The position numbers and the translations under genes were made by a program. A DNA stretch of 64,000 nt from CAYRFF01 sp964423575. Lineage in GTDB: Bacteria; Bacteroidota; Bacteroidia; Chitinophagales; Saprospiraceae. The notes beneath the pieces were generated by a model. The model had not been told where the DNA came from. It ran no database searches and worked only from the letters and a program-made list of their open reading frames with translations. Where the stretch lies: assembly GCA_964423575.1 (NCBI GenBank), contig CAYRFF010000002.1, forward strand, positions 1-64,000, in the 5' to 3' direction. Positions 29,896-38,811 of the stretch are shown here, piece by piece. Each line of letters begins with the position of its first letter. Positions within the stretch are counted from its first letter, which is position 1.

Positions 29896-29936
29896 CAGCG
29901 ATTTTAAAAAATGATACATTTAAACAGATAAATTGT

Positions 29937-31445
29937 ATGGCAAATATCGGAAGAATACAGCAAGTTATCGGTCCGGTTGTGGACGTTGATTTTAGTGGTG
30001 ATGGCTCCACGTTACCCAACTTGTATAATGCATTGGAGATTAAGCGTTCTGAAACAGAAACTCTGGTTTTGGAAGTACAGCAACACCTCGGAGAGGATAG
30101 TGTACGTACTATTGCGATGGACTCTACAGAAGGATTGACACGCGGAATGGAAGTTGTCGATACCGGAAAAGCAATTGCAATGCCTGTCGGAGATCAGATT
30201 CGTGGTCGTTTATTTAACGTGACAGGAGATGCGATAGATGGTATCGGCCCTGTAGAGAAGACTGACAAGGCTATGCCTATCCACAGAGAACCTCCTCGCT
30301 ACGAAGATTTATCTGTTGAAACTGAGGTACTATATACCGGAATTAAAGTTATTGACTTGATTGAGCCTTATGCTAAGGGAGGGAAAATTGGACTCTTCGG
30401 TGGTGCAGGAGTAGGTAAGACGGTTCTTATCCAGGAGTTGATTAACAACATTGCTAAGGGATATGACGGACTTTCTGTGTTCGCAGGGGTGGGAGAGAGA
30501 ACTCGTGAGGGAAATGACCTTCTACGTGAGATGCTTGAGGCCGGAATTATTAAGTATAGTGATGGTTTCCTGAAGAGTATGGAAGAAGGTGGATGGGATT
30601 TGTCTACAGTGACAGAAGAAACTCTGAAAGAATCTCAGGCTACATTTATATTTGGGCAAATGAATGAACCTCCGGGAGCACGTGCGCGAGTTGCTTTATC
30701 AGGATTGACAGTTGCGGAACATTTCCGTGATGGAGATCCGAATGATCCTCAGGGGGGAAGAGATATACTTTTCTTTATTGATAATATTTTCCGATTTACT
30801 CAGGCAGGTTCTGAGGTGTCTGCACTTCTGGGACGTATGCCATCAGCTGTGGGATATCAGCCTACACTTTCTACTGAGATGGGTAGGATGCAGGAACGTA
30901 TTACATCAACTAAACGTGGATCAATTACATCCGTACAGGCAGTTTATGTACCTGCGGATGACTTGACTGACCCCGCTCCGGCTACGACTTTTGCGCACCT
31001 CGATGCTACAACAACCCTTTCAAGAAAGATTTCAGCAATGGGAATCTATCCGGCAGTGGATCCGCTGGATTCAACTTCCAGAATTATGGACCCTGCAGTA
31101 ATCGGTGAGGAACACTATAATACTGCGCAGAAAGTGAAGAATATGTTGCAACGTAATACTGAATTGCAGGATATTATTGCTATTCTTGGTATTGATGAAT
31201 TATCTGAAGAAGATAGATTAGTAGTACACAGAGCGCGTAGAATTCAGCGATTCATGTCTCAGCCGTTCCACGTAGCAGAACAGTTTACCGGTATCCCGGG
31301 CGTTCTTGTTTCAATAGAAGATACAATTAAAGGCTTTAACATGATTCTCGATGGTGAAATGGATCAATATCCGGAAGCTGCCTTTAACCTTAAAGGCACG
31401 ATTGAGGAAGTGATTGAGGCAGGGGAGAAAATGTTAAGCGAATAA
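29937..31445 (+). CDS. atpD: ATP synthase F1 subunit beta
   Basis: This 502-residue catalytic subunit of the F1 head carries the Walker A loop GGAGVGKTVLIQEL (about residues 157-170) and GVGERTREGNDL with the catalytic Glu. The ATP synthase signature PAVDPLDSTSR is at about residue 375. As in other Bacteroidota, atpD and atpC form a separate two-gene operon away from the other subunits. A strong promoter precedes it and a terminator follows atpC. Confidence 0.98.
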   Translation: MANIGRIQQVIGPVVDVDFSGDGSTLPNLYNALEIKRSETETLVLEVQQHLGEDSVRTIAMDSTEGLTRGMEVVDTGKAIAMPVGDQIRGRLFNVTGDAIDGIGPVEKTDKAMPIHREPPRYEDLSVETEVLYTGIKVIDLIEPYAKGGKIGLFGGAGVGKTVLIQELINNIAKGYDGLSVFAGVGERTREGNDLLREMLEAGIIKYSDGFLKSMEEGGWDLSTVTEETLKESQATFIFGQMNEPPGARARVALSGLTVAEHFRDGDPNDPQGGRDILFFIDNIFRFTQAGSEVSALLGRMPSAVGYQPTLSTEMGRMQERITSTKRGSITSVQAVYVPADDLTDPAPATTFAHLDATTTLSRKISAMGIYPAVDPLDSTSRIMDPAVIGEEHYNTAQKVKNMLQRNTELQDIIAILGIDELSEEDRLVVHRARRIQRFMSQPFHVAEQFTGIPGVLVSIEDTIKGFNMILDGEMDQYPEAAFNLKGTIEEVIEAGEKMLSE

Positions 31446-31459
31446 TTAAATACTAAATT

Positions 31460-31726
31460 ATGCAATTGACAATCATCAGTCCTGAAAAGGAAATATTTAA
31501 AGGCATTGTTACCAGTGTAACTGTACCGGGAGTTCTCGGAGAGTTTCAGATATTGGATAACCACGCTGCTATTGTCTCGGCGCTAAGAGACGGAGATGTA
31601 AAATATATCCTTAGTTCAGGTGAAGAACGATTCCTTTCTATCGGAAAGGGGTTTGTCGAAGTGCTGAATAATGAAGTTTCAGTCCTCGTTCAAAATATTA
31701 AAGTTGAAGAGGAAGACGGAATTTGA
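31460..31726 (+). CDS. atpC: ATP synthase F1 subunit epsilon
   Basis: This 88-residue protein covers only the N-terminal beta-sandwich of epsilon (LTIISPEKEIFKG, then GEFQILDNHAAIVSAL). The C-terminal helical hairpin that can inhibit ATP hydrolysis in E. coli is absent, as is usual in Bacteroidota. It follows atpD by 14 bases and closes the operon. Confidence 0.95.
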   Translation: MQLTIISPEKEIFKGIVTSVTVPGVLGEFQILDNHAAIVSALRDGDVKYILSSGEERFLSIGKGFVEVLNNEVSVLVQNIKVEEEDGI

Positions 31727-31750
31727 TTCCTGATATAATTTATAATCTAT

Positions 31751-31781
31751 AAAAGGGCTTTAAATTTTAAAGCCCTTTTTT
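31751..31781. terminator. Bidirectional intrinsic terminator
   Basis: Arms AAAGGGCTTTAAA and TTTAAAGCCCTTT form a long hairpin with a T-run on one side and an A-run on the other. It lies between atpC and the convergent lipoprotein gene and can end both transcripts. Confidence 0.9.
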
Positions 31782-31800
31782 ATTGCCTGAAACCAAGTGT

Positions 31801-32313
31801 TTATTGTTCTTCTTCGAGAATCTTTTTCTTCTCAATGTCAAATTCTTCTTGCGTTAAAATACCGCGATCCAGCAAATCCTTTAAGGCTATAAGTCGATCA
31901 GCTTTGCTTAGTTTTGGTTTGCCAGAATCAATTGTGGTTGCCGGACCATAATCTGCATCATAGCTTAATGGAGTCAATTCATAATTGTGAATTGGCTTAT
32001 AATTCATTACCCATAATAATGGTAGCCAGATAAATAATCCGCCTATTAATGCTCCCACGTTAACTTCCTCTGTCCGAGAAAAAGCAGCGGTAAGATCTTC
32101 ATAACCTTCTTTTTGTAGCTTGACGTGGACAACAGTTCCTACAATTTTTTCATCTGAATAAAAATATGGTGTTTTACCCATCTTTTCACCATTGATATAA
32201 ACAAGGGCTCCCGGTGGTTCAGACTGTATAATAGTTGTACTCATACAGGAAGTAAAGAAAACTAAAATCGCCAGTGCCAGTGAAGTGAATTTGATAGAAT
32301 TGCTCATACTCAA
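31801..32313 (-). CDS. PEGA-domain lipoprotein with SHOCT tail
   Basis: This 170-residue protein has a lipobox FFTSC at about residues 20-24. A PEGA-type beta domain follows (SEPPGALVYINGEKMGKTPY), then a hydrophobic stretch (about 88-105) and a C-terminal SHOCT motif (LKDLLDRGILTQEEFDIEKK). PEGA domains are thought to bind surface polysaccharide and SHOCT motifs to mediate oligomerisation. The hydrophobic middle may span or insert in the membrane. No operon partner. Confidence 0.85.
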   Translation of the reverse strand: MSMSNSIKFTSLALAILVFFTSCMSTTIIQSEPPGALVYINGEKMGKTPYFYSDEKIVGTVVHVKLQKEGYEDLTAAFSRTEEVNVGALIGGLFIWLPLLWVMNYKPIHNYELTPLSYDADYGPATTIDSGKPKLSKADRLIALKDLLDRGILTQEEFDIEKKKILEEEQ

Positions 32314-32475
32314 AATTTTAAGGTTAAAGGATATATAGAATACCTCATGCTTGCAAGATAAAGAAATTCAACAATTAAAATTGTATAGTGATTTTAAAGT
32401 TTAGTTAAGAATTTAACAGATTTTTCGCATTAGAGAAAAGAAGAGATTGTGAAAAAATGACCAAAATGGAATTAT

Positions 32476-32505
32476 TTTGGCTGAGAATTCGTTATTGTAA
32501 TTTAT
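32476..32505 (+). promoter_or_regulatory. Possible promoter of the first paralogue
   Basis: TTTG at 32476-32479, an 18-base spacer and TAATTTAT at 32498-32505 resemble the TTTG/TAnnTTTG pair, with the final G missing. The gene starts at 32545. Confidence 0.35.
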
Positions 32506-32544
32506 ATGCAGCGTTAATCAGATAATTATTAGTGAATTAAATAC

Positions 32545-33024
32545 ATGTCTATGAAACTACAATTACGCTTTTTAAGTATTAACACTTCCCTTTTGGCACT
32601 TCTCCTTTTATTCTTCGGCTTTAAAGCATTTGCGATAAATAATGCTAAAGTTGATGTCGTGCCTATTCCTTCATATACAGAACTAATGCAAGTGAATAAT
32701 AATGCGATTACTGAAATCGATGAAAAACTGGATGTGATTCAAGGCATACTTGAGAATCAGGATCTAACGTATGTTGAGTTATCTGATAAATATCCTGACT
32801 TGGTATCTGAAGCCTCACTTCGTGATGCAGGCTTACTGAAGGGCTCTGATGGTAGTGGTTTTGCAGTGTTTTTGTACATTATCGTAGGAATAATAGTGTT
32901 GATTCTCATCATTTTCGTCGTGGTTATTGCTGTAATTTCATCTCTTATTAGTGGTGCGGTCGATGGTTGCATTACTACAGGAAGTGGTTGCATGGACGGA
33001 GCCTCAGGCTGTTTAAATTATTAA
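32545..33024 (+). CDS. Small membrane protein, first of two tandem paralogues
   Basis: This 159-residue protein has a signal peptide ending FKAFA. The mature N-terminal domain of about 75 residues has the pattern SYTELM...AITEIDEKLDVI...LTYVELSDKYPD. A strong membrane span follows (about 107-133), then a short Gly/Ser/Cys-rich tail. The mature domain is clearly homologous to that of the next gene (AIN start, SYTxxM, IDExL, LTYxE/DxxxKYP), whereas the C-terminal parts are unrelated. I know of no family name. A start at Met3 is equally possible. Confidence 0.75.
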   Translation: MSMKLQLRFLSINTSLLALLLLFFGFKAFAINNAKVDVVPIPSYTELMQVNNNAITEIDEKLDVIQGILENQDLTYVELSDKYPDLVSEASLRDAGLLKGSDGSGFAVFLYIIVGIIVLILIIFVVVIAVISSLISGAVDGCITTGSGCMDGASGCLNY

Positions 33025-33237
33025 ATGTATGGAAAGGTATTTCCTGTAAAATCTATGTAGGACCTTATTTGATGAGGATAGTGAAGATTCAACCCACACT
33101 ATTAATAATAATTTGAATCTATAATTTTATATGTTTAGATAAATTTTCATATCTTGCTCCAGGAAAAGATGTCATCCTTCGAATGATGGCAAATAAAATT
33201 ATTAATTCAAGACTTAATACTTTAAAAAAGAAAATTT

Positions 33238-33762
33238 ATGAGACTACACTTACAATTAACAAGCTTGCTTACAGCTTTCTTCTTTGTACTCGCTTTAGGT
33301 ATTAGCAATAATGCTTTTGCAATAAATGATCCTGTGATTAAGGATGAGACGGTTACATCGTATACTAACATGATGAATACGAGTGACAATACTGTTATTG
33401 CGATTGATGAGCAATTAGGAGAGATAGAAAGTCTGATTAGTGAGCATGGATTAACTTACGATGAATTTATAGCAAAGTATCCAGAGCATGCTGAGGCAGT
33501 TAGCTTGAGTAAGGCTGATGTTATTAACAGCATGTATGCAAGTGATTCTCCACTTGGTCTCCCGGCATTTTTATGGGGCTTTTGCCTTGGATGGGTTGGT
33601 ATACTTATCGTTTGGCTAGTTTCCAAAGATAGTAGAAACAGCTCTGCACATGTGAGAAGTGCTGTATGGGGTTGTGTGACTGCAGGTGCTCTATACTTGG
33701 TAGTGTATCTTGCTTTACTCTTGATATACGGTTCAGCACTTGGTGGATTGTATTTCTGGTAA
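33238..33762 (+). CDS. Small membrane protein, second of two tandem paralogues
   Basis: This 174-residue protein has a signal peptide ending NNAFA and a mature domain homologous to that of the preceding gene. Its C-terminal half carries two membrane spans (about 104-122 and 140-165) in place of the single span and Cys-rich tail of its partner. It has its own 213-base upstream region and a terminator after it, so the two are probably separate transcripts. Function unknown. Confidence 0.75.
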   Translation: MRLHLQLTSLLTAFFFVLALGISNNAFAINDPVIKDETVTSYTNMMNTSDNTVIAIDEQLGEIESLISEHGLTYDEFIAKYPEHAEAVSLSKADVINSMYASDSPLGLPAFLWGFCLGWVGILIVWLVSKDSRNSSAHVRSAVWGCVTAGALYLVVYLALLLIYGSALGGLYFW

Positions 33763-33808
33763 TAATTTAGTCGTAAATTATTAGGAACATTTAGTCCTAA
33801 GATATAAG

Positions 33809-33845
33809 TAAGCCCATATTGTCATTAATATGGGCTTTTTATTTT
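33809..33845 (+). terminator. Intrinsic terminator
   Basis: Arms AAGCCCATATT and AATATGGGCTT form a hairpin followed by TTTATTTTTATT. It ends the second paralogue's transcript just before the GTG start of the next gene. Confidence 0.85.
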
Positions 33846-33854
33846 TATTAGATT

Positions 33855-34619
33855 GTGAAGAGATTAATATACATTCTGTTTATTGTTATATCCTCCTATC
33901 AATATCTTGATGGGCAGACTTATTACAGGTTGAGTGGGGATTTCAGTATTAGAGAGATTTTACATCATGAACTGACTGATTCAGTTGATAGCTATCTTAC
34001 GATGGGACATCTGGATTACGATAGGATTAAAATCCAGGTAGTATATGACATCAAGTTTCCGGAAAGGGAAGATTGGATCATTCAGGATAGTGTGTTCTAT
34101 CATCTGAAAGGTGATAGTATTGTAAGGAAATTCACTGTGCCTTATGCCATGAATCTCATGGACTTTGACATTATACTCAATGATTATAATCACGATTTTC
34201 TGTTTCAACAGATGGGTTGTGAGCTCGAGGATATAAAAAGAGAAGGTGACAATATATTTAAGCTATGGAAAGCTCCTGAACTGTCAGAATTGGGTGCATT
34301 TTACTATATTCTTGCACAGTCGCAGGGACAGAATACAACAGGGCTTGCTTATATGGATGAAAGCAAGCGAGTAATAGGCCGTCAATATTATGCCGACTTT
34401 AAAATTGTAGATGGCCTCAATATGCCACATTCTATTGAACAAAGGGTATATTCCGATAGCACGACTTACGTCAAAAAATTGATTTTAAAAGATGTTTCAC
34501 TTAATAATCAGGAGAGGAATTCTGTTTTTCGTGATGACCTTGATTTTCTGCCTATCAGGAAAGGCGCAGACAAAGGAAATATCAGAGAAGAACTTGAGCT
34601 TCTTGAAGAACAAGATTAG
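33855..34619 (+). CDS. Exported protein of unknown function (LolA-like shape)
   Basis: This 254-residue protein starts with GTG and has a short signal peptide ending YLDGQ. The mature part is a run of amphipathic strands with charged loops (for example VVYDIKFPEREDW, YYADFKIVDGLNMPHSIE). That pattern recalls LolA/LolB-type lipoprotein-carrier folds, a resemblance of shape only. The last 128 bases are shared, in another frame, with the signal-peptide region of the YidD gene, making it the first member of a chain of overlapping genes. Confidence 0.7.
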   Translation: MKRLIYILFIVISSYQYLDGQTYYRLSGDFSIREILHHELTDSVDSYLTMGHLDYDRIKIQVVYDIKFPEREDWIIQDSVFYHLKGDSIVRKFTVPYAMNLMDFDIILNDYNHDFLFQQMGCELEDIKREGDNIFKLWKAPELSELGAFYYILAQSQGQNTTGLAYMDESKRVIGRQYYADFKIVDGLNMPHSIEQRVYSDSTTYVKKLILKDVSLNNQERNSVFRDDLDFLPIRKGADKGNIREELELLEEQD

Positions 34620-34971
34620 TCTAAAGACAACAAATAAGCAGTACGATAAGAAATTTGCAAGTTCGGGAGAACCACAGATAATTCTGAGCTGGATGTACCT
34701 TGTCTATAAAAATACTTTATCCTCTCAGGACGGAGATCAATGCGTATACTATCCTTCCTGCTCCACATATTCTATTAGAGTGATTCAGTCAAAGGGACCG
34801 TTAATAGGCCTTATGGCTACATTTGACAGATTGACGCGCTGTCATCCGATGGCTGCTAAATATCATCCCGTACACACAAAGACAAAACGATTATATGACC
34901 CCGTTGATAAGAATGAATATATACTTGAAAAAGAGCATCTTCAGTATCTGCCTGATTATCTGTTTAACTAG
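34492..34971 (+). CDS. yidD: YidD-family protein with signal peptide
   Basis: The C-terminal 85 residues carry the YidD signature (DQCVYYPSCSTYSIRVIQS, then TRCHP, with its conserved cysteines). YidD is normally a short protein that aids YidC-mediated membrane insertion. Here it has an N-terminal extension of about 60 residues beginning with a signal peptide (MFHLIIRRGILFFVMTLIF, ending GKAQ). That would place the domain in the periplasm or anchor it in the membrane. Met15 (base 34534) is an alternative start. The coding sequence overlaps the previous gene by 128 bases (86 with the later start) and the next gene by 59. Confidence 0.8.
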   Translation: MFHLIIRRGILFFVMTLIFCLSGKAQTKEISEKNLSFLKNKISLKTTNKQYDKKFASSGEPQIILSWMYLVYKNTLSSQDGDQCVYYPSCSTYSIRVIQSKGPLIGLMATFDRLTRCHPMAAKYHPVHTKTKRLYDPVDKNEYILEKEHLQYLPDYLFN

Positions 34972-35746
34972 CCTTTGGGCACAGGAGGATATATGGAATA
35001 GTGAAGCAAGTCTGGATTATGGAAATCACCTATACAATAAGGGTGATTACATATTAGCTGCACAGGAATATGAACGATACTTGTACAAGCATCCTGAAAA
35101 TACAGATGTTGTTTCGCGATGGATCCGAGCTTACGCAAAAGGAAATAAGGAGTCCATAGGATTATCTGAACTCGATAGCTGGCGTAGCAATGTCGGCAAT
35201 CAATTCGACGATTTATATTATATAGAGAAAACCTGGCTCTTTATCCGTCTGGATAATTTTGCACAGCATGCCGAGAATATCCGGCGTAGCCCCGTGGATT
35301 GGAAGTATCGTAGACTGCATGAAGCTACATCTGTAATGCTGCAAGGGAACTGGGAGCTTGCTATGCATGAGCTGGCAGGCGCTGATACTCCGATAGAACA
35401 GAAACTTTATGTCGTTGCCAAGAATGCTTATAATACTAAATATAAAAGCCCGGGACTTGCTGCTTTCCTGGCTACAATTGCTCCCGGCACAGGAAAGATT
35501 TATCTGGGTCGTTATGTGGATGGCATTATATCTATGGCTTTTGTAGGGATAATGACATATCAGGCGTACCGGTTCTTCCACGTACAAGGAATAAACAGTT
35601 GGCCTGGCTGGATTTATGCAGGTCTTGGTGCAGGATATTACTCTGCCGGTATCTATGGCTCAGTAAAAGCAGCTAAAGAGTATAATGAGGAAATAATTCA
35701 AAAATATGTGAATGAGACGAATCGTATTCTATATAGCGTTTATTGA
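34913..35746 (+). CDS. Exported TPR-type protein with C-terminal membrane segments
   Basis: I place the start at the second Met (34913, MNIYLKKSIFSICLIICL), giving 277 residues and a proper signal peptide ending LWAQ. TPR-like helices follow (YGNHLYNKGDYILAAQEYER at about 25-45). The C-terminal third holds a PGTGKIYLGRYVDGIISMAF motif and hydrophobic segments likely to enter the membrane. It is a paralogue of the next gene. Its signal-peptide codons overlap the end of yidD by 59 bases. Confidence 0.75.
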   Translation: MNIYLKKSIFSICLIICLTSLWAQEDIWNSEASLDYGNHLYNKGDYILAAQEYERYLYKHPENTDVVSRWIRAYAKGNKESIGLSELDSWRSNVGNQFDDLYYIEKTWLFIRLDNFAQHAENIRRSPVDWKYRRLHEATSVMLQGNWELAMHELAGADTPIEQKLYVVAKNAYNTKYKSPGLAAFLATIAPGTGKIYLGRYVDGIISMAFVGIMTYQAYRFFHVQGINSWPGWIYAGLGAGYYSAGIYGSVKAAKEYNEEIIQKYVNETNRILYSVY

Positions 35747-36560
35747 GATATTATTCTGTTCTTTTCTCGCAGCTCAGACCGTTCAGGAAACATTTGAAAT
35801 AGGGCATAGAGCTTATGAAGCAGGGAATCTGGAACTTGCTCAAAAGCACTTTGACCGTGTGGTATATTTTAGTAAAGACAGCACCCGATATGTTGCTCAT
35901 AAATTCCTCGGAGATATTCATCTTGAAAAAGGGGATTATCAGAGCGCACTGACCAATTACACATTTGCACAGAACTTTAGTAAGGGCCGACTTGGCGAGG
36001 CTGATGATCTGACCTTTGAAAAGACCAGATTGTGGATTTCACTGGGAAACCCCAATCTTGCCTATGCCGAGACCTTTAATCTTTCTGACAATAGTGAAAT
36101 TCAGAAAGAAAAGCTGCTCTTTCAGGGATTTGCTTTATATGAAGCTGCTAAGTTCAGGGAATCCAAGGCACATTATATGCTCTTGGTGGCGGAAGAAGAC
36201 AAGATTCAATTAATCAGGCATTTTAATGAAGCAGTGAAATTGTACAACCGCTCAGATAATATGTATAGAAATCTCAGTTATGTTTTTCCCGGCCTCGGGC
36301 AGGCTATGAATGGAAACTATCTCGATGCTTTGAACTCATTTGTTCTTGTAGGAGGCCTGGCTGGGGTACTGCTTTATACGGGCTTTGCAATTGGTTGGTT
36401 TGATGGCGGACTCGCCGTACTTCCATGGCTATACAGGTATTATAAGGGCGGGGCAGAGAATGCAAGTAATATGGCTAAGGAATATAAACGCAATCAACTA
36501 CATTTGATTCATCTTCAGATTCTTGATTTAATAGAGCAAGATCAGGCAGTTGTGGATTAG
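35712..36560 (+). CDS. Exported TPR-type protein, paralogue of the preceding gene
   Basis: This 282-residue protein has a signal peptide ending LAAQ and TPR-like helices (GHRAYEAGNLELAQKHFDR and a second unit near GDYQSALTNYTFA). Its C-terminal motif PGLGQAMNGNYLDALNSF is followed by a hydrophobic region, matching the PGTGKIYLGRYVDG segment of its neighbour. It overlaps that neighbour by 35 bases and is the last gene of the four-gene chain. Together with the exported YidD, the pair suggests an envelope assembly function. I recognise no named family. Confidence 0.75.
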   Translation: MRRIVFYIAFIEILFCSFLAAQTVQETFEIGHRAYEAGNLELAQKHFDRVVYFSKDSTRYVAHKFLGDIHLEKGDYQSALTNYTFAQNFSKGRLGEADDLTFEKTRLWISLGNPNLAYAETFNLSDNSEIQKEKLLFQGFALYEAAKFRESKAHYMLLVAEEDKIQLIRHFNEAVKLYNRSDNMYRNLSYVFPGLGQAMNGNYLDALNSFVLVGGLAGVLLYTGFAIGWFDGGLAVLPWLYRYYKGGAENASNMAKEYKRNQLHLIHLQILDLIEQDQAVVD

Positions 36561-36583
36561 CGGGCTGATACAATAAATGTTAA

Positions 36584-37360
36584 TTACCAGCGCTGTCCAA
36601 GTGAAACATTTAGGAAAGCATTAATAAAATAACTAGAGGCTGGCGTTGCTACCATTAATGGAATCTGACGTGAAAAAACGTCTGCCATCACTCCCACCTC
36701 CAGCGATCTCGCGAACGCATCAAAGGCACCGATGTCAAATACAACACTGATTTCCCCACTGAGTCCCGGAATGATTTTGGATTCGCCAAAGCCTTTGAAA
36801 TAACTGTCAGCACCATTGATAGTATTGTAATTCAGGAATTGTTCAGCAGTTGATTCTTCATATTTGATACTCTTGAAGTCCAGATTCCAGGGCGCATCAT
36901 ACTTGACAATTGTTATATAATAAGGTTTAAGTATTCCTGCCGTAAGGCCAAATGCGTAGGAATAGCCCACAGCTATTCCGCTTTTCTCTGCCTTTTCAGA
37001 AAGATATTTCTTTTTCTTATAAAGGCCTTTTACAGTGAGCAGATTGTTGATTTTGCCGTAGATGACTGGTCGACCGATGATGCTTGCATTAGTCGCACGG
37101 AATCTCTGCTTATACTCTCTTGGGTCCTTGATGTATCCGATTTCTACCGAATAATACTCAGAAACATCATAAGATTGAAGTTTCCCAAAGTTATATCCAA
37201 AAGCAAATCCCTGCGTATGGAATCTTAAATTGCCCGTATGTTCTTTTTCGTATACGATTCCTTTCTGGGATGCCGTCATAGGTTTCTTAGGCTGAAAAGT
37301 CACCTGACCAATCAACGGAACTGCAGATAGGAATAATATAAGACATATAATTTCCCGCAT
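36584..37360 (-). CDS. Probable outer-membrane beta-barrel protein
   Basis: This 258-residue protein has a signal peptide to about residue 18 (PLIGQ). Alternating hydrophobic strands run throughout (GFAFGYNFGK, GIAVGYSYAFGLTAG, NAFLNVSLGQRW) and it ends in an aromatic residue (Trp), as expected for a barrel inserted by BamA. The region near 110-120 is unusually Lys-rich. It is convergent with the overlapping YidD chain. No specific family was recognised. Confidence 0.7.
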   Translation of the reverse strand: MREIICLILFLSAVPLIGQVTFQPKKPMTASQKGIVYEKEHTGNLRFHTQGFAFGYNFGKLQSYDVSEYYSVEIGYIKDPREYKQRFRATNASIIGRPVIYGKINNLLTVKGLYKKKKYLSEKAEKSGIAVGYSYAFGLTAGILKPYYITIVKYDAPWNLDFKSIKYEESTAEQFLNYNTINGADSYFKGFGESKIIPGLSGEISVVFDIGAFDAFARSLEVGVMADVFSRQIPLMVATPASSYFINAFLNVSLGQRW

Positions 37361-37461
37361 TTAAGACTATTTAGTTTCCTTCTTCTAATACAAAGAACAT
37401 TCATTGTCCTTATGTTTGTTCCTGAAGTAGGCAATAATATGCTAAATATAAATAAAATTTA

Positions 37462-38748
37462 ATGACAGAGCCGTCTTCCACAATCGGAATTTATTCCCCG
37501 GCATTCAATAAGCCCGAATTTAGAACGAGGATGAACTATCTTTTGTCATTTATTGGGCAGAGGTGCTCGGATCTTCAATTTGTTCTACTGAAGGAGGCTG
37601 ATTGTGCATCAGTCGATTATAAAATTATCTACGCTGATAAAAATTCCGGAATGGGAGATATGTTCATTCCTTATACCGGATTCCTGATTAAAAATACGGC
37701 AACATTTACTTATGCCGGACAAGGTGAAAATGCAGTACTTTTTCCCGTGGGTGATAAATTTGACTTTTTTGCAGCTATTTTTCATTGCCTTATGAGAACC
37801 GAGGAGGCCGGTGCGACTGCATTTGACAGCCATGGACGATTCCGGCACACTGATAGCTGGCATTATGCCGCGGAATGTCTCGATTATCCCATCGTTGATA
37901 TATGGATTGACGGCTATTTGCGTAAGCTTAAATTAAATGTTGATTTTCAATTAAATTACAAAATGCGTATAATTCCGACCTTTGATATCGATTATCCCTG
38001 GTTGAGAAAGCACCTTAAGCCCATGAGGCGGTTTAAGCGATTCATTAAAGCCGGCCTTACGGCAAATGTTGAAGCAATGAAAGAACTGCTGATCGGTCGT
38101 GAGGAAGATCCGTATTTTACTTTTGAACCTATACTAAAGACACTCGACAAGCATAAGCTCAGAGGGATATTTTTTCTTTTGCTCGGGGGCAGGACCTCCA
38201 TGGATATTCAAAATGTTATAAAGGACAATAAAGAGTTTACAGACCTGCTAAATCTCCTTTCTGACGGACAGCGCCTCGGTATCCATCCTTCATATAACAG
38301 TTCCAGAAACACGGAAACTTTAAAAGAAGAGTTGAGCATCTTTAAGCATTTTCTAGGATATAATGCTACCTACAGCCGTCAGCATTTCCTGAGAATCCTA
38401 TACCCTGAAACGATAAAAACTCTAGCAAAAAATGGAATTCATCATGAGTATTCCATGGCATACGCAGGGAGGGAAGGCTGGCGAAGTGGAACCTCATATC
38501 CTTATAACTGGTATGATATTCATTCAGAAAAAACCATGAGAATTGTAATTCACCCATTGCAGTTCATGGATATGACGATGTATTCGTATCGGCAGAAAAG
38601 CCCGGAGAATTCCGGCGTGATTATCGATAGAATGAAGGAGAAAGTGCTTCGCTATGGTGGAGAATTTGTTATCTTGTGGCATAACAGCTTCTTTCATAAG
38701 AAGTCGGCGAAATGGTGGGAAATATTTGACGAAAGTCTACAACAATAA
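37462..38748 (+). CDS. Polysaccharide deacetylase family protein
   Basis: This 428-residue protein has an N-terminal domain of about 170 residues common to Bacteroidota deacetylase-like proteins. A NodB-type catalytic region follows, from about residue 175 (PTFDIDYPW supplies the metal-binding Asp pair; HPSYNSS the metal-binding His). RQHFLR and a C-terminal LWHNSFF motif are also present. It has no signal peptide, so it probably acts on a cytoplasmic or membrane-linked sugar intermediate. It lies 63 bases before upp. Confidence 0.85.
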   Translation: MTEPSSTIGIYSPAFNKPEFRTRMNYLLSFIGQRCSDLQFVLLKEADCASVDYKIIYADKNSGMGDMFIPYTGFLIKNTATFTYAGQGENAVLFPVGDKFDFFAAIFHCLMRTEEAGATAFDSHGRFRHTDSWHYAAECLDYPIVDIWIDGYLRKLKLNVDFQLNYKMRIIPTFDIDYPWLRKHLKPMRRFKRFIKAGLTANVEAMKELLIGREEDPYFTFEPILKTLDKHKLRGIFFLLLGGRTSMDIQNVIKDNKEFTDLLNLLSDGQRLGIHPSYNSSRNTETLKEELSIFKHFLGYNATYSRQHFLRILYPETIKTLAKNGIHHEYSMAYAGREGWRSGTSYPYNWYDIHSEKTMRIVIHPLQFMDMTMYSYRQKSPENSGVIIDRMKEKVLRYGGEFVILWHNSFFHKKSAKWWEIFDESLQQ

Positions 38749-38811
38749 GTATTTTTGACGAAAGTTATGGCAGGAATATATCAAACCTGCTGAAAAGGAA
38801 ATTTTAATCAA

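Larger units (their letters stand above)
29590..29936. other. Intergenic region before atpD
   Basis: No gene is seen in these 347 bases. It holds the atpD promoter (29866-29895) and one copy of the AGCTTNCGCAAATG word just after scpA. Confidence 0.6.
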
